The position numbers and the translations under genes are program-made. A DNA stretch of 54,175 nucleotides from positions 1 to 54,175 of the forward strand of contig NZ_PABT01000004.1 in assembly GCF_002699205.1 (NCBI RefSeq), read 5' to 3'. Numbering within the stretch: position 1 is the first letter of the stretch; each line of letters starts with the position of its first letter. Origin of the DNA: Allomuricauda sp. Lineage in GTDB: Bacteria > Bacteroidota > Bacteroidia > Flavobacteriales > Flavobacteriaceae. The notes under the pieces were generated by a model. It was not told where the DNA came from, searched no databases, and saw only the letters and a list, made by a program, of their open reading frames with translations. Shown piece after piece: positions 42,601 through 52,400 of this stretch.

Positions 42601-43371
42601 CATAATTCCTCCGCAACCACCCGTTGCTACACATTTATCTTTACAATCGTTTACATCACTGCAAACGTTCCAACCATAGACGTGTGTGGTCCAGTCGAAA
42701 TTTGCGTTTTCTTGCCATCCAGGGTCGTTAGGTGCTGCATAGGTTTCCGTGTCCGGTAGTGCCACGAAATTGGTTTGACGCGGGTTGGAATCAGACAAAC
42801 ACGACTGTACTAAATTATTATTCTGCTCGACGTAAGCACTTGTTCCCTTTAGGCACCCACATTCATTACTGGAGCTAGGGCAAACCGATTCAAGCATGCA
42901 TGTGTACTGGCTCTCTTGTGGTCTATTATCGGTACCTTTTAAAATCACAGGATTTGTTTCCAATGTTTTGCCAAATTTTGTAGTCAAAGCATCGGTTGCC
43001 CGGATGTCACTGACGTTCTTTTCTTCTTTCATGCCCAAAGTAAAGGTTCTTCTATCGATTGCTGGTGCGACCACACACGCATTGTCAGTATCACAGGCAA
43101 TCGTATTTATGTCATTGTTCCAATAGATTCGAGGCACTTCTAATGTATTATCAATGATACAACCAGAAGCTTTTGCAGAATCGCTGATGTTTTGCATGAT
43201 AGCGTAATCGATCATGTAAGCGCGGTCGCGGCATTCGGTGTGAGAAAAAATATAAATGTTGTCCGCAAACGAATTAGGTGTTCCGCTTTTGACGACGTAA
43301 AATTGACTATCGGTATTGAGTTTGACCAAAGCTTGAACAACAGGAAGTAAGAAGAGGAAGAAGAGATTCAT
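33619..43371 (-). CDS. Giant secreted cysteine-rich protein, 3250 aa (PDLSV/CIQK cassettes plus GCC2/GCC3 repeats)
   Basis: The N-terminus is a clean signal peptide (MNLFFLFLLPVVQALVKL). Residues 20-1150 contain PAN/apple-like cysteine-rich segments. Residues about 1150-2460 carry a dozen or more copies of a cassette of about 65-80 aa, '(S)SGAPDLSVSxEEC...P.GC...YN...C...CIQK', embedded between unrelated GC-richer segments. Residues about 2505-3165 consist of GCC2/GCC3 (ephrin-receptor-like) repeats, CxxGxYQxxxGQxxCxxC, about 45-50 aa each. No transmembrane anchor is seen, so it is probably secreted or held on virions by disulfides or partners. The likely role is attachment or an extracellular coat (inference). 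GTATTAATAAAATG precedes the start. Confidence 0.95.
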   Translation of the reverse strand: MNLFFLFLLPVVQALVKLNTDSQFYVVKSGTPNSFADNIYIFSHTECRDRAYMIDYAIMQNISDSAKASGCIIDNTLEVPRIYWNNDINTIACDTDNACVVAPAIDRRTFTLGMKEEKNVSDIRATDALTTKFGKTLETNPVILKGTDNRPQESQYTCMLESVCPSSSNECGCLKGTSAYVEQNNNLVQSCLSDSNPRQTNFVALPDTETYAAPNDPGWQENANFDWTTHVYGWNVCSDVNDCKDKCVATGGCGGIMKYSLDIDEFIDGYRFDIVSSDYPSGATTATYALQPDSDFYVTQAECEAFANPLRWNGAADLGTGYPHGCIIHTWHGVSFNTGDPPGKKCVTNESPYYRCVQKTTTTIERWRYGGEDSNNILPYYAKHLTSDFTGLERPVGSYEDCQQIAAYEGCDITTDCWRGRMGTGWLTTNYAFGHTNNNYAIYQTRNIVSVNGDTTMDYGTQLELTYSMCMSALNSHHGNYNSWNKINGHYGTDYYGSDKPKCYSAQYEQIRCCYGCSGGSTWECDHSQKKYWIYNTSPFAGNTCIPHAYQNVLGSWEITDETTNDVKCVKLDLFQPPSGCSFNSDTRTLDGGTITNYGWWYKDQKIREWDDINRIEYQNGFSDYWTAYIMPWIWDGNHATVFDGFTIEKSFTKVITEQAARTQDSLDRSLNYYDCQTAAFEHGSSSDALASGPYRIASIPFYDETATETTLTRGAPETAFTSLVGVYADPRWPSGCFSAKHSSGQSIIVYNDYVPPSGTGIPCGARWATTWTTNSLTPNIGSGTDTNIQSTTCLLYPKVGCYIQQSAGASYFQKDFDQLMTTSDDIAFVKNTNRVSRLQPFPKNQEDALRFCLDLCDRTPDCFYANIGDDRACEMYRKCESSSASSKALYRKLPFFLDLNSTLQEQSSSYYYDIGVLDNTCTMIEDRPECYVDYCNRHLDLKNNICGGAPCGAEHIAACKEHWNTTGINDGSRTFTPEVECIQDISLAKTSLDANCPEFCVATEGCTIAYMNLQFCYALPHCNMAVGEMGHRITKIVRDQRYHELFPYNAFWPCDALVMSDTTIDACIEEASRENKFIFSFNNATGSCLIYEHYKEDAYDELMDHGINASWCYANNELQEVITSLGSCTAPVSSHVVASSEACSFDTYYEQPSGAPDLSVPREECMAIAGGETNTNWGGDATAVSYPAGCVKTTSGYYYFGLDTCVEDCGVYSIKCIQKVEASSSDCIYPAHGLDAQAAIQLSTQTLSYLNMVDALDACFETSDCNYVLHYTSSDQYVLALDVTPTFIEVSDGVPVGLVEKDHGAAAVKGSPEYVTASECPTDQPHPSTNDRPSGCYKRGGVIYFNTLTSSTEQCSASDLCIQKDPAYVTLEECEAYAESQNFLWNPNNNEGGRPKGCWRQLGASSKVHWNSGGGEGCSKGPCIQKATAFIGEYVQVDRTCNLKPQQCIDLEQTHVELKEEGFADMSIDCADAANSLGRSGVKYYEQSSGTPDLSVSIEECEQYANANDYTWAVDDAMSNSRPTGCLLTNAEHVRYNPDVNDIGDCGVDNYNCIQKQTQLLIANAAKGCILEGSSILENKGLGDTFAQTVAFSECTPENECYKGKLEMRYVPDEYEEVSSGAPDLSVSQEECQAYATFFGNEYAVDLDGWIGLTVGEYAASPQGCYRAGHFPYVSMYYNTGGVVSCLGTTIWCIQKKKKFIKVGPFVEVSSGAPDLSVSLEQCETYAETNYPDYTWSPTTTSTGNPKGCFVQHQTEMVHWNINPDGGNVCGGAYNALCIQRKPLSLQQCMVAVHRAGYAAGHHSLAANVDGTGEWTAGSCWGKYEGVLDGPVFHEVSQGAPDLSVNLEECRAFGESLGKWDETVDVSVVSWNNDVPRGCYMCGSSDCTNEYSNLVQYNTAPSDTNANDCGKRLGDNCIQRVAYYVEREVASFNVRTMTNELGGYANMVYEKNTGAPDLSLSLEECKAYTIGTDGITYGGSMSNYGWPKGCIYASGSEIKFNEDTSSSVECGETSLNVYNPKCIQKHDHAHITDETFCRHIPSFDSVIFDIEESAGCILRDGKAYFNTYMANGPFYIHVNGGFEQVVSEAPDLSVSEEECLAYYMLPSTSSWDRGAGIVKGCQIYNGVVAFNINNAAENNVECGNGYYNCIQKADILRSSLGPATCTAAYPCVDYMPTLDNRTYSIDTSRGSVSCHLGQGKCRPAYYRATTDLPDLSMSPEECEDYGRSTEGLSWNGLMHDTVNRPSGCIQINAIQIWYNDPGGTKLCSTTNNAHVACIQKRSKQKQKSRVVAVEEPASLGEVTGLVRAKDCPEAYEWSEIDYIEVPNGAPATLGVVMPDGTPAVEGSPEWMSETECEQYKIDNGYSDFWPQTSTGRPEGCWLYISGTIAHIYWNHASYVATADMKCTANQPCIQKSLTAAAYVSASECEQYGESIGQWGGVVSITGEIKGCYYITDPNISPKVWYNTDSSSVAECNLGERTCIQQKIYDEDNYKTYMLGSIQYDVGADTCGTCFPGHYSTDHGCLPCPTGRYSSKQQILDQGFLQSCTICEQGRFQDETGQADCKACAQDSFQDLRGETSCQTEKLDADGNTIQGQPTGTGAWIGRSGPLQSQNRMDKATALEGATRWSDSCEANEIQLCKSDLSNPGVDSEGNVKLTDCNPQEGVCIACEAGKEKLNNFCVDCLAGTFKGDHDLACQDCLPGYYQNDVGTVGCKPCDAGKYQTSSASQGCLACGAGRYQDNQGQASCKDCDPGKSTQLGQTVSSGINGFSGSGLTDCVDCSVGLFQINSGSSFCQNCDAGKYSTAGSTTCTACDPGQYRPSSSSPDCVDADLGYYVVGSGNTAQTICPEGTYMNDFGSSDANCKYCGDGKYVATTPATGCTTCTAGKFASGQLARVECTACEAGKTSSLGASSCTECDEGYFSSDATGNLCQPCPQGKYQENAQSSSCIQCELGRKEVVGTGATSENDACPVCGAGKYQDQNGITTCKNCPGGRYLSDDQVAELHDEEDDCTRCAAGKKSSASGATSSSTCTACAAGSISAAGATACSDCGAGKFADNAISCTGCDAGKYQDENRKTGCKGCNRGEFQNLGGQSSCNNCAAGKESNSDYKECSYCPCGRYRHTSTEKNHCKNCPAGQFQDSTGATHCDDVNQYYTQPNSGSCHMGDQTPIRRKQPKWDEQCKCKTSNNGEYRHVQGPCGSSPLTEVYDWVPNCWTESCWACWCGGSCVRDVCDSYYRYAYYQATHCRL
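33880..35860 (-). repeat. GCC2/GCC3-type cysteine repeat array of the 3250-aa protein
   Basis: About 14 repeats of the CxACxxGxYQ...GQxxCxxC type, each about 135-150 bp, lie at the C-terminus. They are divergent at DNA level, so this array is older than the near-identical one in the neighbouring gene. Confidence 0.8.
35900..39960 (-). repeat. Array of 'PDLSV...CIQK' domain cassettes
   Basis: Repeated units start with codons for SGAPDLSV.EEC and end with TGCATCCAAAAR (Cys-Ile-Gln-Lys), visible on the plus strand as TTTTGGATGCA-like ends near 36123, 36533, 36915, 37300, 37610, 38030, 38285, 38704, 39097, 39283 and 39717. Units are AT-rich and spaced about 190-430 bp apart, with GC-richer unique coding sequence between them. 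Confidence 0.8.
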
Positions 43372-43482
43372 TTTATTAATACACTGAAATGCTTAATATA
43401 CACAAAGTATAGTTTTATTTTATTTTTTAATAGTACAATCTTAACAAAACAACTGTTCTAACTACCAGACCGACTGAAACTT
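43372..43482. promoter_or_regulatory. Spacer between the two giant genes
   Basis: A 111-bp AT-rich gap without ORFs. For the gene to the left it holds a TATA-like stretch on the minus strand (ATACTTTGTGTATATTAAG) and GTGTATTAATAAAATG at the start. No terminator-like hairpin is convincing; CTGAAACTTTCAG at 43474-43486 is a short mirror palindrome overlapping the upstream stop. Confidence 0.4.
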
Positions 43483-46400
43483 TCAGCAAAAGTTAACAAA
43501 GCCCAAATCTAGACAACAACTACCTGATGTAAGACCAGTGCCGGACGGACCATTCCATCTATAGGGATAAAGACAAAACGCACAGGTGGATTGACCAGTC
43601 GAGGCTTGCCATGATTGTGCCCAACAAGTTTTGCACGAGGTTTTACCATCTTCATCTTGATATTGACCCTCTAAACAATCCGTGCATGAAGTTTGAGCGC
43701 TATAATCTTGGTATTTACCAGCCGGACAATTTTCACAGACACGCTGCAATACGCCATCAACTTGTCTCGTACCAGCTGAGCAGCTATAGCAAGAAGTTCG
43801 GCCATATTGTCCATTAGTATATTTCCCAGCATCACAAGTTTTGCATGAGCTTTTACCGGTGGTTTCATCTTGGTATGTATCCTTTGAACAATCTTCACAT
43901 TCTGTTGCACCAGCAGCAGAATATTTCCCAGCACCACAATTTTGGCATGTCGCTTCACTTGTTGCACCCGTAGCAGCAGAATATTTACCAGCTGCACAAT
44001 TTGAGCATGCTGCACCATCTGCTGAATATTTACCCATGGCACAATCTGTGCAAGTGTTACTGGAAGTAGCACCCTCTGCAGAAGAAGATGTACCAGCTGA
44101 ACAAGATTTACAAGACGGTTGACCATTTTGATTTTGATATTTACCAGGGCCACAATCTGTGCATGTCGATGCACCAGCTGCTGAATATTTACCAGCGCCA
44201 CAATTTGTGCATGACGTTTGACCATTTTGATTTTGATATTTACCACCGGCACAAGATGTACAGGTAGTATCGACATGAGAATTTTGATCTTGATATTTAC
44301 CACCGCCACAAGATTTACATTCGTACATCGCTTCAAGAGGCCACTCCTGAGGTCCGACATATTTACCAGGACCACAGGTAATACAACCTAATGCTATAGA
44401 AGTTCTCTCGTACTCTGCTGGAACTTTGCCACTAGGGCAATCACTACAAGATGCTCCATCCGCAGATGAAAACCTGTTCGCTTGGCCAGCAGCAGCACAT
44501 ATTCGACAATGGGAAGTAGGCATATATGAATTATATTCACCTCTCCATTGTTCGAACCGTGGATCACCGCCATCTACCCCCGATGTAATACTACGATACC
44601 TTCCAGCAGGGCAAATTTTGCATTCTGATGCACCGTTTGTATCTGAATATCTACCCCATGGACAAGGTTTACAGTATATGAAGGTACTAGTAGCACAACT
44701 ACCACCATTAAGACAGCAAGATTCCGCGCTCTCGAACCCCCGACTAGCAGGAGGTGCACATTCATCATTGGCGTCCATCTCTGGCGAACAATCTGTAGTA
44801 TAGTATGCTTGTGTATGGGTCGGACCCAGATCAATGGCGTTCATACAAGTATCTTCATTATCAAACACACTATATCCTGCTGCGTCATTGTAACTTCCAG
44901 TCATGCAAGTTCTGCAATCGTTCACAATGCTTCGTATTTGCCCGGCCGGGCAAGTTCTAAAATAACATAAATCTAAACTATTTGCACCTACAGCACTTGT
45001 AATCTTGTAATCAGGGCAATCGATACAATCTTCTTGGCCAGTTTGGTCTTGATAGGTATGTAGGGCACAGTTTTTACATGCCGTTGAATCATCGCTATAT
45101 TTACCTGTTGCACACTCATTACAACCTGTTTGATCGCTTTTCAATTCAAAACCACGATCACAAGAGCTGCAATAACTTTGACCAGCCTGAGATTGTTTTC
45201 CTGCTTCACAATTTTTACAAGATGTTTGACCACTTTGATCTTGGTACTTTCCGGCATCACAATTTTGACACGCCGTTTCTAAATGTCCGTTGTTTGATTG
45301 ATATTGACCAGCACCACACGTTCCACAAACAGTATTTACAGAAGCAGTTGGTACTGTAGTTACTTTTTCGCCAGCAGAACAAGTAGAATGCGGAAAACAA
45401 CCATAAGACCATTCAACACAATAATTAAGGCAACGACTACTTGGATTTCTATCTGGATGTGAACTACTAACCCAACCACACCATGATTTTCCGTGTGCCG
45501 TACCATAAGAACATCCTTTTGGTACCCACCATTCAACTTGACGACTAATACTATGATCAACACTTGGATGATTTTCATCGCACCATGTATCGCAAACTGA
45601 TTTAGAGAGTTGATAAGGACTACCTCTAGCATAATTGGTATAGTACCCCCTCGTAATGATACGCCTTGGCCACATACCACTGTGACCAAGCGATGTCGGC
45701 GCGATAATATTGTTTTCTGATTGATAGTAACCAGCTGTACAAGCAGTGCAAGTTGAATCAACTAAAAGAGAAACTGCAGAATAATAGGTACCAGCATCGC
45801 ATGAAGTTTTGTCTTTGCATGAAGTTTGCCCTGTTGCATCTTGCCATTTTCCAAAACTACAATCTGTACAAGTGCTTTCGGAACCTTGACCCGTTTCAAC
45901 TGAATATTTACCAGCTGCACAATCCTGACAAGTGCTTTCAGCAGTTTGCCCCGTTTCATCTGAATACTTCCCAGCAGCGCACAGCGTGCAATCATTGACA
46001 CTATCGTGCTCCAAGCGATTGGTTCCATCGCCAATGTTCATGTAACGGCCTTTTGAACAATCTTCACATATTAATTGTGCATTCTCATTCTGGTAGTAGC
46101 CTGCGCCGCAAATTTCACAAGCGCTAGCTTCGGAAGTGCAGCCAGTATGGCCTATGCAGATTTCACCGCCTGTCCCGCAAGGTCTGGCATCATTTCTATA
46201 TGGATTGTAGCGCATGTATGTACGTGCAGCGTTTGTAACGCAACCAGGGCCAGAATTATCAGTGTTATCCCCAACATTAGAAATGCCTTGTGCCTCTGCC
46301 CATGCATAGCACTCGGCTCTTGTTAGAACCCACGCATCATCTACGATACCATTACTTCTGTAAATCGGCGTGCATATTCCTTTCTTCCCAGCTTCACAAT

Positions 46401-49400
46401 CTATACAAGATTGTTGTTGTCCATGCATTTGATATTTTCCATTTGGACAATTTTTACAAAAACTTTGAGCAGTATTATCTTGGAATTTGCCAGGATCACA
46501 AGCATCACATGTAATTTGCCCAGGATGACCTTGAGATTTTCCTTTTTCGCAAGCCTTGCAGCCTGTTTGTTGGGTTTGATCTTGGTAGTAACCGCTACCA
46601 CAGTTCGTGCAAGCATTGGAGCCCTGATTCGGCGCTTTACGTCCAGCTGGACAGACTGTACAAACAGTTTCCGACATTTGACCTGTTTCATCATTATACT
46701 TGCCAGCCGCGCAAGCATTGCAGACATCGGATCCAGGGTCAGGTTCATAGTAACCAGCAAGACATTGTTTGCAGGATCCCTTTCCTTCCTCATTTTGAAA
46801 TTGTCCATTCGAACAAGCCTTGCAGCTTATTTGTTGTTGTTGACCTTGGTATCTGCCAGTGCCACAATTCTTACAAGAAGCCTGGCCATGTTCATTTGTA
46901 TACTTCCCCTCAGGACAATTTAGGCATTGACTCTCCACATTCGACCCGGAATTCGGATTGTACTTCCCAGCATCGCACGATTGACAGGCACTGCTCTGAG
47001 CCACGTTTTGGTAACGCCCACTCTCACAATTTTTGCAATTGTTTTGACCGTTTTGGTCTTGGTACTGCCCTGCTTGACAAATGTCACAAAAAGCTTGACC
47101 CCTATCGTTTTGGGCTTTTCCCGGACCACATATTTTGCAGTTAGCTAATCCTGTTTGATCCGCGTAGTTACCTTCATAACATTGGTCGCAAGCATTTATG
47201 CTAGTTCCCCCGGCGTTGTCTACTTGACGGTATCTGCCTGTTGGACAACCTATGCACGATGTTTGACCAGCTGAAGATTGATATTGTCCGTAGCCGCAAT
47301 TGGTGCAAGCACTTAATTCACTTGTCATTCCTGCTCCTGTTCCATACTTCCCAGCCGCACAGTTGTTGCAAGCGTGTGTAAGTCCATGGTCACCAGACCA
47401 TTGCCCGGCCGGGCATTTAATACAGTCATGATCGGTACTTAGATCGGTACTTAAGTACTCGCCACCATCACATTGATAGCATGAGGTAAATGGACTCGAA
47501 GTGTACTTGAAAGCTCCATTGGAAACACTATCGCAATTTTTGCATGAGGTTTGACCGATTTGATCTTGGTAGTATTCGTTAGGTTTTGTACTGACGTAGC
47601 TGACGCAAGATTTACAGGAATCTTGTTGGTTCAAATTTTGATATTGACCTTGGGCACATAGCTTACAATCGTCTTTGCCGAATTCATTTTGATATTTTCC
47701 GGTAGTACAGGAGCCGCATTCAAGGTAGAAAGCTTTGTTTGTGAAGCAATCATTTGCGTTATTACTACCAACACAATAACCATAAGTGCCAGGATCACAT
47801 TGCCTACAATAGGCATTCGGCTCATCTCCATATGCCTTGGAACCAACAGTGCCGCACGACACGCAAGGCCCGCCGCTCGATTCTGCTGTCTTGAGTTTAC
47901 CCGCATTATTCTGAAATTGTCCAGTCGGGCAAGTGTGGCAGTAGGCATTTTCTAGGTCATGATCCTCCGAACGAGAAACCACATTTGTATGCTCATAATA
48001 CTTCCCAGCTGCACATGCATCACAGTAACTGCCGGTATAGTAAAGGCCTTCTGGTATTGTTGATCCAGGACTATCACATTGGGTATTTGAATTCCATCCT
48101 AGACTAAATTTGCACCTACAGTGGTTACAAAATTTTTTTCCAGTCTCTTCTTGGTAAAATCCCAATCCTACCAAGCCAGCAACACCCGCATTTGTCGCCG
48201 TCACATACCAAGAATACGTATGGATAGCAACTTGGTTAGCTGGTGCACCTTGGCCGGGTAGGGTTTGATCGCACCAGCGGCATTGCGGTGATAATGTGCC
48301 TCCTACTTCATTCTTTATGTAGCCAAACTTCCCAACCGGGCACGCGCGGCATGTTCCATCGGGACCCAAGTAATTCCCGTCCGTGCAGGTTGGGCATTGA
48401 CCTGCTTCTTCGTTCCACTGCTCTTGGAACCGTCCGGTGGTGCATTGAGTGCACTTTGCACCATCCAGAAAAGTATCTGGTGGACATTGTAAATAAGACC
48501 CTAAACCAGTTAAAAGCATAGTGCTGCTTTTTAACTTTATATTTTTCCGGTATGCACAGTATGTTCTTGAATATTTACTGATAACTTCGTAGTAAGGGTA
48601 GTCTACTAAGGAGCCACAGGTGTGCTCAGTATCAACGATAAAGTTTGAAGGATAGTTTGTGTCAACTAGTCCGGTGTTACTCTTGTGGAGGCACACTTTA
48701 TTGTCGTATCCACAATCTCGTGAAGAAGAAGTAACATAATAATAAGTACCTCCATTACGTACACACCCCATTGGATATGCACTCCATGCGTGTCCCCCTC
48801 CCCCCCAGACATAATTATTGGCCTTGGCATATTGTTCGCACTCCGTCTGACTTACGTACGCTAAATTCTTTTTGATGCACCATTGTGAATTTTGACCACA
48901 TTCATGTGTATTTATGTTTTGGTTGTAGTATACGACTCGTACACCAGTAGGCTCCCAAAAAACACATCCTGAAGCGGTGCCAGCCCAATTAGCATCCGAT
49001 ACATATCCTGAAACTTGAGAACACTCATCTTCCGACACCCATTCATAACTGCCTTCCACGGCCGCACTCCCAGACCGCACCTCCAGGTACAACTCAGCAG
49101 GTGCCCCAGACGGCACTTCTATGAATTGCCGATAAAATACATGATCCTCACCATGCGAGATTTCAGTCAAGTACAGTAGAGATTCATCATCGATCGCAAT
49201 ATCCAAATGCTTAGTTGCGTGGATGTCGATAGACTGTGCCTGTGAATCAAAGGCATAGATTCTAGTTTCAGAAAACCCTTCGCAATTCTCCATCGCGGAG
49301 CACGTGCGAACGCAGGTATCTACATCCGTGCATTCCCTTCCTTTGAACATCGTTGTCGTATCGATTTCTTCTTTGTACGGTGCAGTCCAAAAGTGTTTTT

Positions 49401-52400
49401 TGTTACTTTCCGTCGTCTCGTGTGGAATAGTCGATCCGGTGTGGAAGACGGACCCAGAGCTACTGGTCCCGACTCCTAAACAAACGCCCTCTCGCTCTTT
49501 ACAAGTGTAACCTTTTTGTAAACAGTTGCGTTGCACAGTGATAACAGTGCCACAATCAGTCGAAGATTGTAAATTGTTGTTATAACATATAGCTTTGATT
49601 CCGTTGTTGCCGGTGGTACTCCAATCATAAATGAAGCAACCTGCAGGGTAATTATGTAGATTTGTATTCCAGTCGTTAGGATCAGATGAAGATAATTGAC
49701 AATGCAGTTGGGCATTTGTAAAACCATTATCAAGACCATATTGCCTGCATTCTAATGCAGTACTAATTGACAAATCTGGCGTTCCACTTGGTTGTTCGTA
49801 ATAACCAATCTCAGTCACGCTGGCTGGTGCTTCAATTTTTAGAAATTCAGCAATATTACCAAGTAAATCGCCACTAAACCTCCTACTTGTAATCGCCGCA
49901 ATCGTATTTGAATCTTGTGCAATGGCGTCGTAGTAGTAATAGTCTAGTCCCAAACGAATTGCCTTCCGTTGGTAGCCTTTGCAATTGACTCCTAATTCGT
50001 AGCACCGTTGCTTTACAATGTCTTCCGCACTCTTGAATTCACCATTTAGTATCGTGCAAAGCGCTTCGCCGTACTCGACATCCAAGCCATTGCACTGGTT
50101 CTTGACTCGAATCATACCTGCTTTCGGCCACTCTACTCCAGATTGCGCCGTGTACTCAAAGTTAATATGGTCCGTGATCGGTCCTTGGTCGCTTCTATCT
50201 GCTTCTTCTCCTAATAGCTCCAATGCATCGCATTTGATGTTCCCAATAGAGACATAAGTCCTTCGATCGGACGTCGTTCGCTTGCCATACTTCCCGTAAT
50301 CACATGAGACGCACTCTTTTGCATCCTTTGAGAAGGTATTTTTCGGGCACGGCTGGCACTGTGCGGTGCCTGCGGAGCTGACGTAGCCATCTTTGCATAC
50401 CGTGCAATCGGCTTGCGAATCGTGCTGCAAGGCATTTGCTTGCTGCAGCATTTCAAAAAACGGCGAAAACGCTGCTAAATAATCTCCGTTCATATCGATT
50501 TCTGCATAGCCATGGACACCGCTGTAATCGTAGCGCTGATCGTAATTAATGAGAACACCGCTAGCCAAGGACACGTCAATTGTATCAATATTCTCTGAGG
50601 CAGCACGTGCATTTTCAAAATTATTCGGGTTCTCTGTACCGGCCGGGCATGCCTCGCAGCCTTCAGCATTGCTGCTTGCTTGGAAGGTCCCAGCTTTGCA
50701 AATCTTGCACCCAGTACTACCTTTTTCATCTTGGTAACGCCCGGGTTCGCAAGTATCACAAGAAGCTGCACCAGTTGCAAATTTGTACTGGTTGATAGGG
50801 CACTGTTTGCAGTGCGTCTGGCCGCGCTCATCTTGGTAAAGGCCAATCGGGCATGGCAAACAGTTGGCGCCTGCAAAGGAGTTAAATTTTCCAATCGGGC
50901 ACTCGCGGCAGTATGCTTGGTTTGTTTTGCGATTGTCTAGGACACTGGTTAAGAAACAAGAAGCTCCAGTACGTACACTGGTTTCGCTTTTCAATCGCAT
51001 CGTGCGGCCAGCCCTATTGCCAGCAATGCATGTCGATTGGAAGACACGCTGCTTCTCGTAATTGTCTTTTTTATTATCACTAACTGTAGCTGGTCCGTAT
51101 TCAAAGTATGCTGCATCCCTTTCCGTAACACCTTTGCACAAAGGATCTAAATTGCAATTTGTCTTTGCACGTTCAAAATTTCTAGCGATGGATGGGCCAT
51201 ATGCCACACCTTCCTTTAGGACATAATTAAACTCTGGCATGCACAGAGGTTCTGGGAACACGTAGCAAAACTCGTCGAGTGTAAAAAATATTTTTGTATC
51301 GGTGTAGCGCTCTGTAATATCTTGTGCTTTGTAATAATCGATGGCCAAATAGGCACACTCTTCCGGGCCATCGACTTCACCCATGTTTTCTGCATCATTA
51401 TTGCCATACTCCAATACTCGATCAGGAAAGATAATGTCGTAGGTTTTATCTTCAAATATACCGTTGCAACTCAACCGGGAGTCAAATAAAAAATTATCTT
51501 GCACGTTCAGGACCTGTGCCGTAATTTCTATACCATTTTCTGTAATTGGCCTTGTTATGCTCTGGCTGCTTGTCAAGGTAAAGGTTTGTCTGGTACCAAT
51601 TACTACATCTAGTAAAAAAACCTCATTTGACACTGTGCTAAATTCGATGACTGTAGCATTAGTTAAACCAACGCTTGCACAAACAACGGTCTCTATGTTC
51701 GCAACGACTTCGGAGCATAAGACTTCGGACTCGGCACGAATTTCGACTTGAACTTCCGACGTAAACAGAGTTGCATCTTCACAGTAAAATCCATTGACGG
51801 CATCGGTCGCATAATTATTATCGAATAAACTTGGACATGCAATGTATTCATCACAAACTGCATCAATGCTCGCGTGTTGCACGTAGGCATTGATTCGATT
51901 CGTATCCGTCTTGCAACAGTGCGACCCATAAAACGGGGCACTGCTCTTTGTAGAGACCGCAAATGGATAGGATCTTGGACAGCTTGACGTAGACGCTTTG
52001 GCTTGGCTGTAGTCCAAGTGATTTGCATCGCCAGTGTCCATGCCAGGCGGGCATATCAAACAATTGCGATTTCCGGCCTCCAATCGCTTGCCATCGAATC
52101 CTGGATAGACGATGACGTTATCGGCATCCTTGTAACCATTTTCCCATACGCGTTTCTGTGCCGGGCACTCGGCTCCACTCACCGCGGTATCCTCGCAGGT
52201 AAAAGGTAGCGCTATTGACGCCCAATTGTCAGGGCAAACATGACAACTTTGCGCTCCGCCATCGTTTACTTGCCAACTCATATCAACTATTGGGTGCTGC
52301 GATACCGTTGGATCGTATACCCATACACCATCGGACAAATAGTAGGGCTTTTCTGGTCCAGACACATGCCACTCATCAACTTCGTGCCAAGCATTGTCTG

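Noticed and set aside
43474..43486. CTGAAACTTTCAG mirror palindrome as terminator
   Set aside because: Six-base arms with a one-base centre cannot form a stable hairpin loop and it overlaps the stop codon.
43850..44300. Regularly spaced repeats that could suggest a CRISPR array
   Set aside because: Repeats and 'spacers' are all in one long open frame encoding cysteine repeats; units vary and no cas genes exist.
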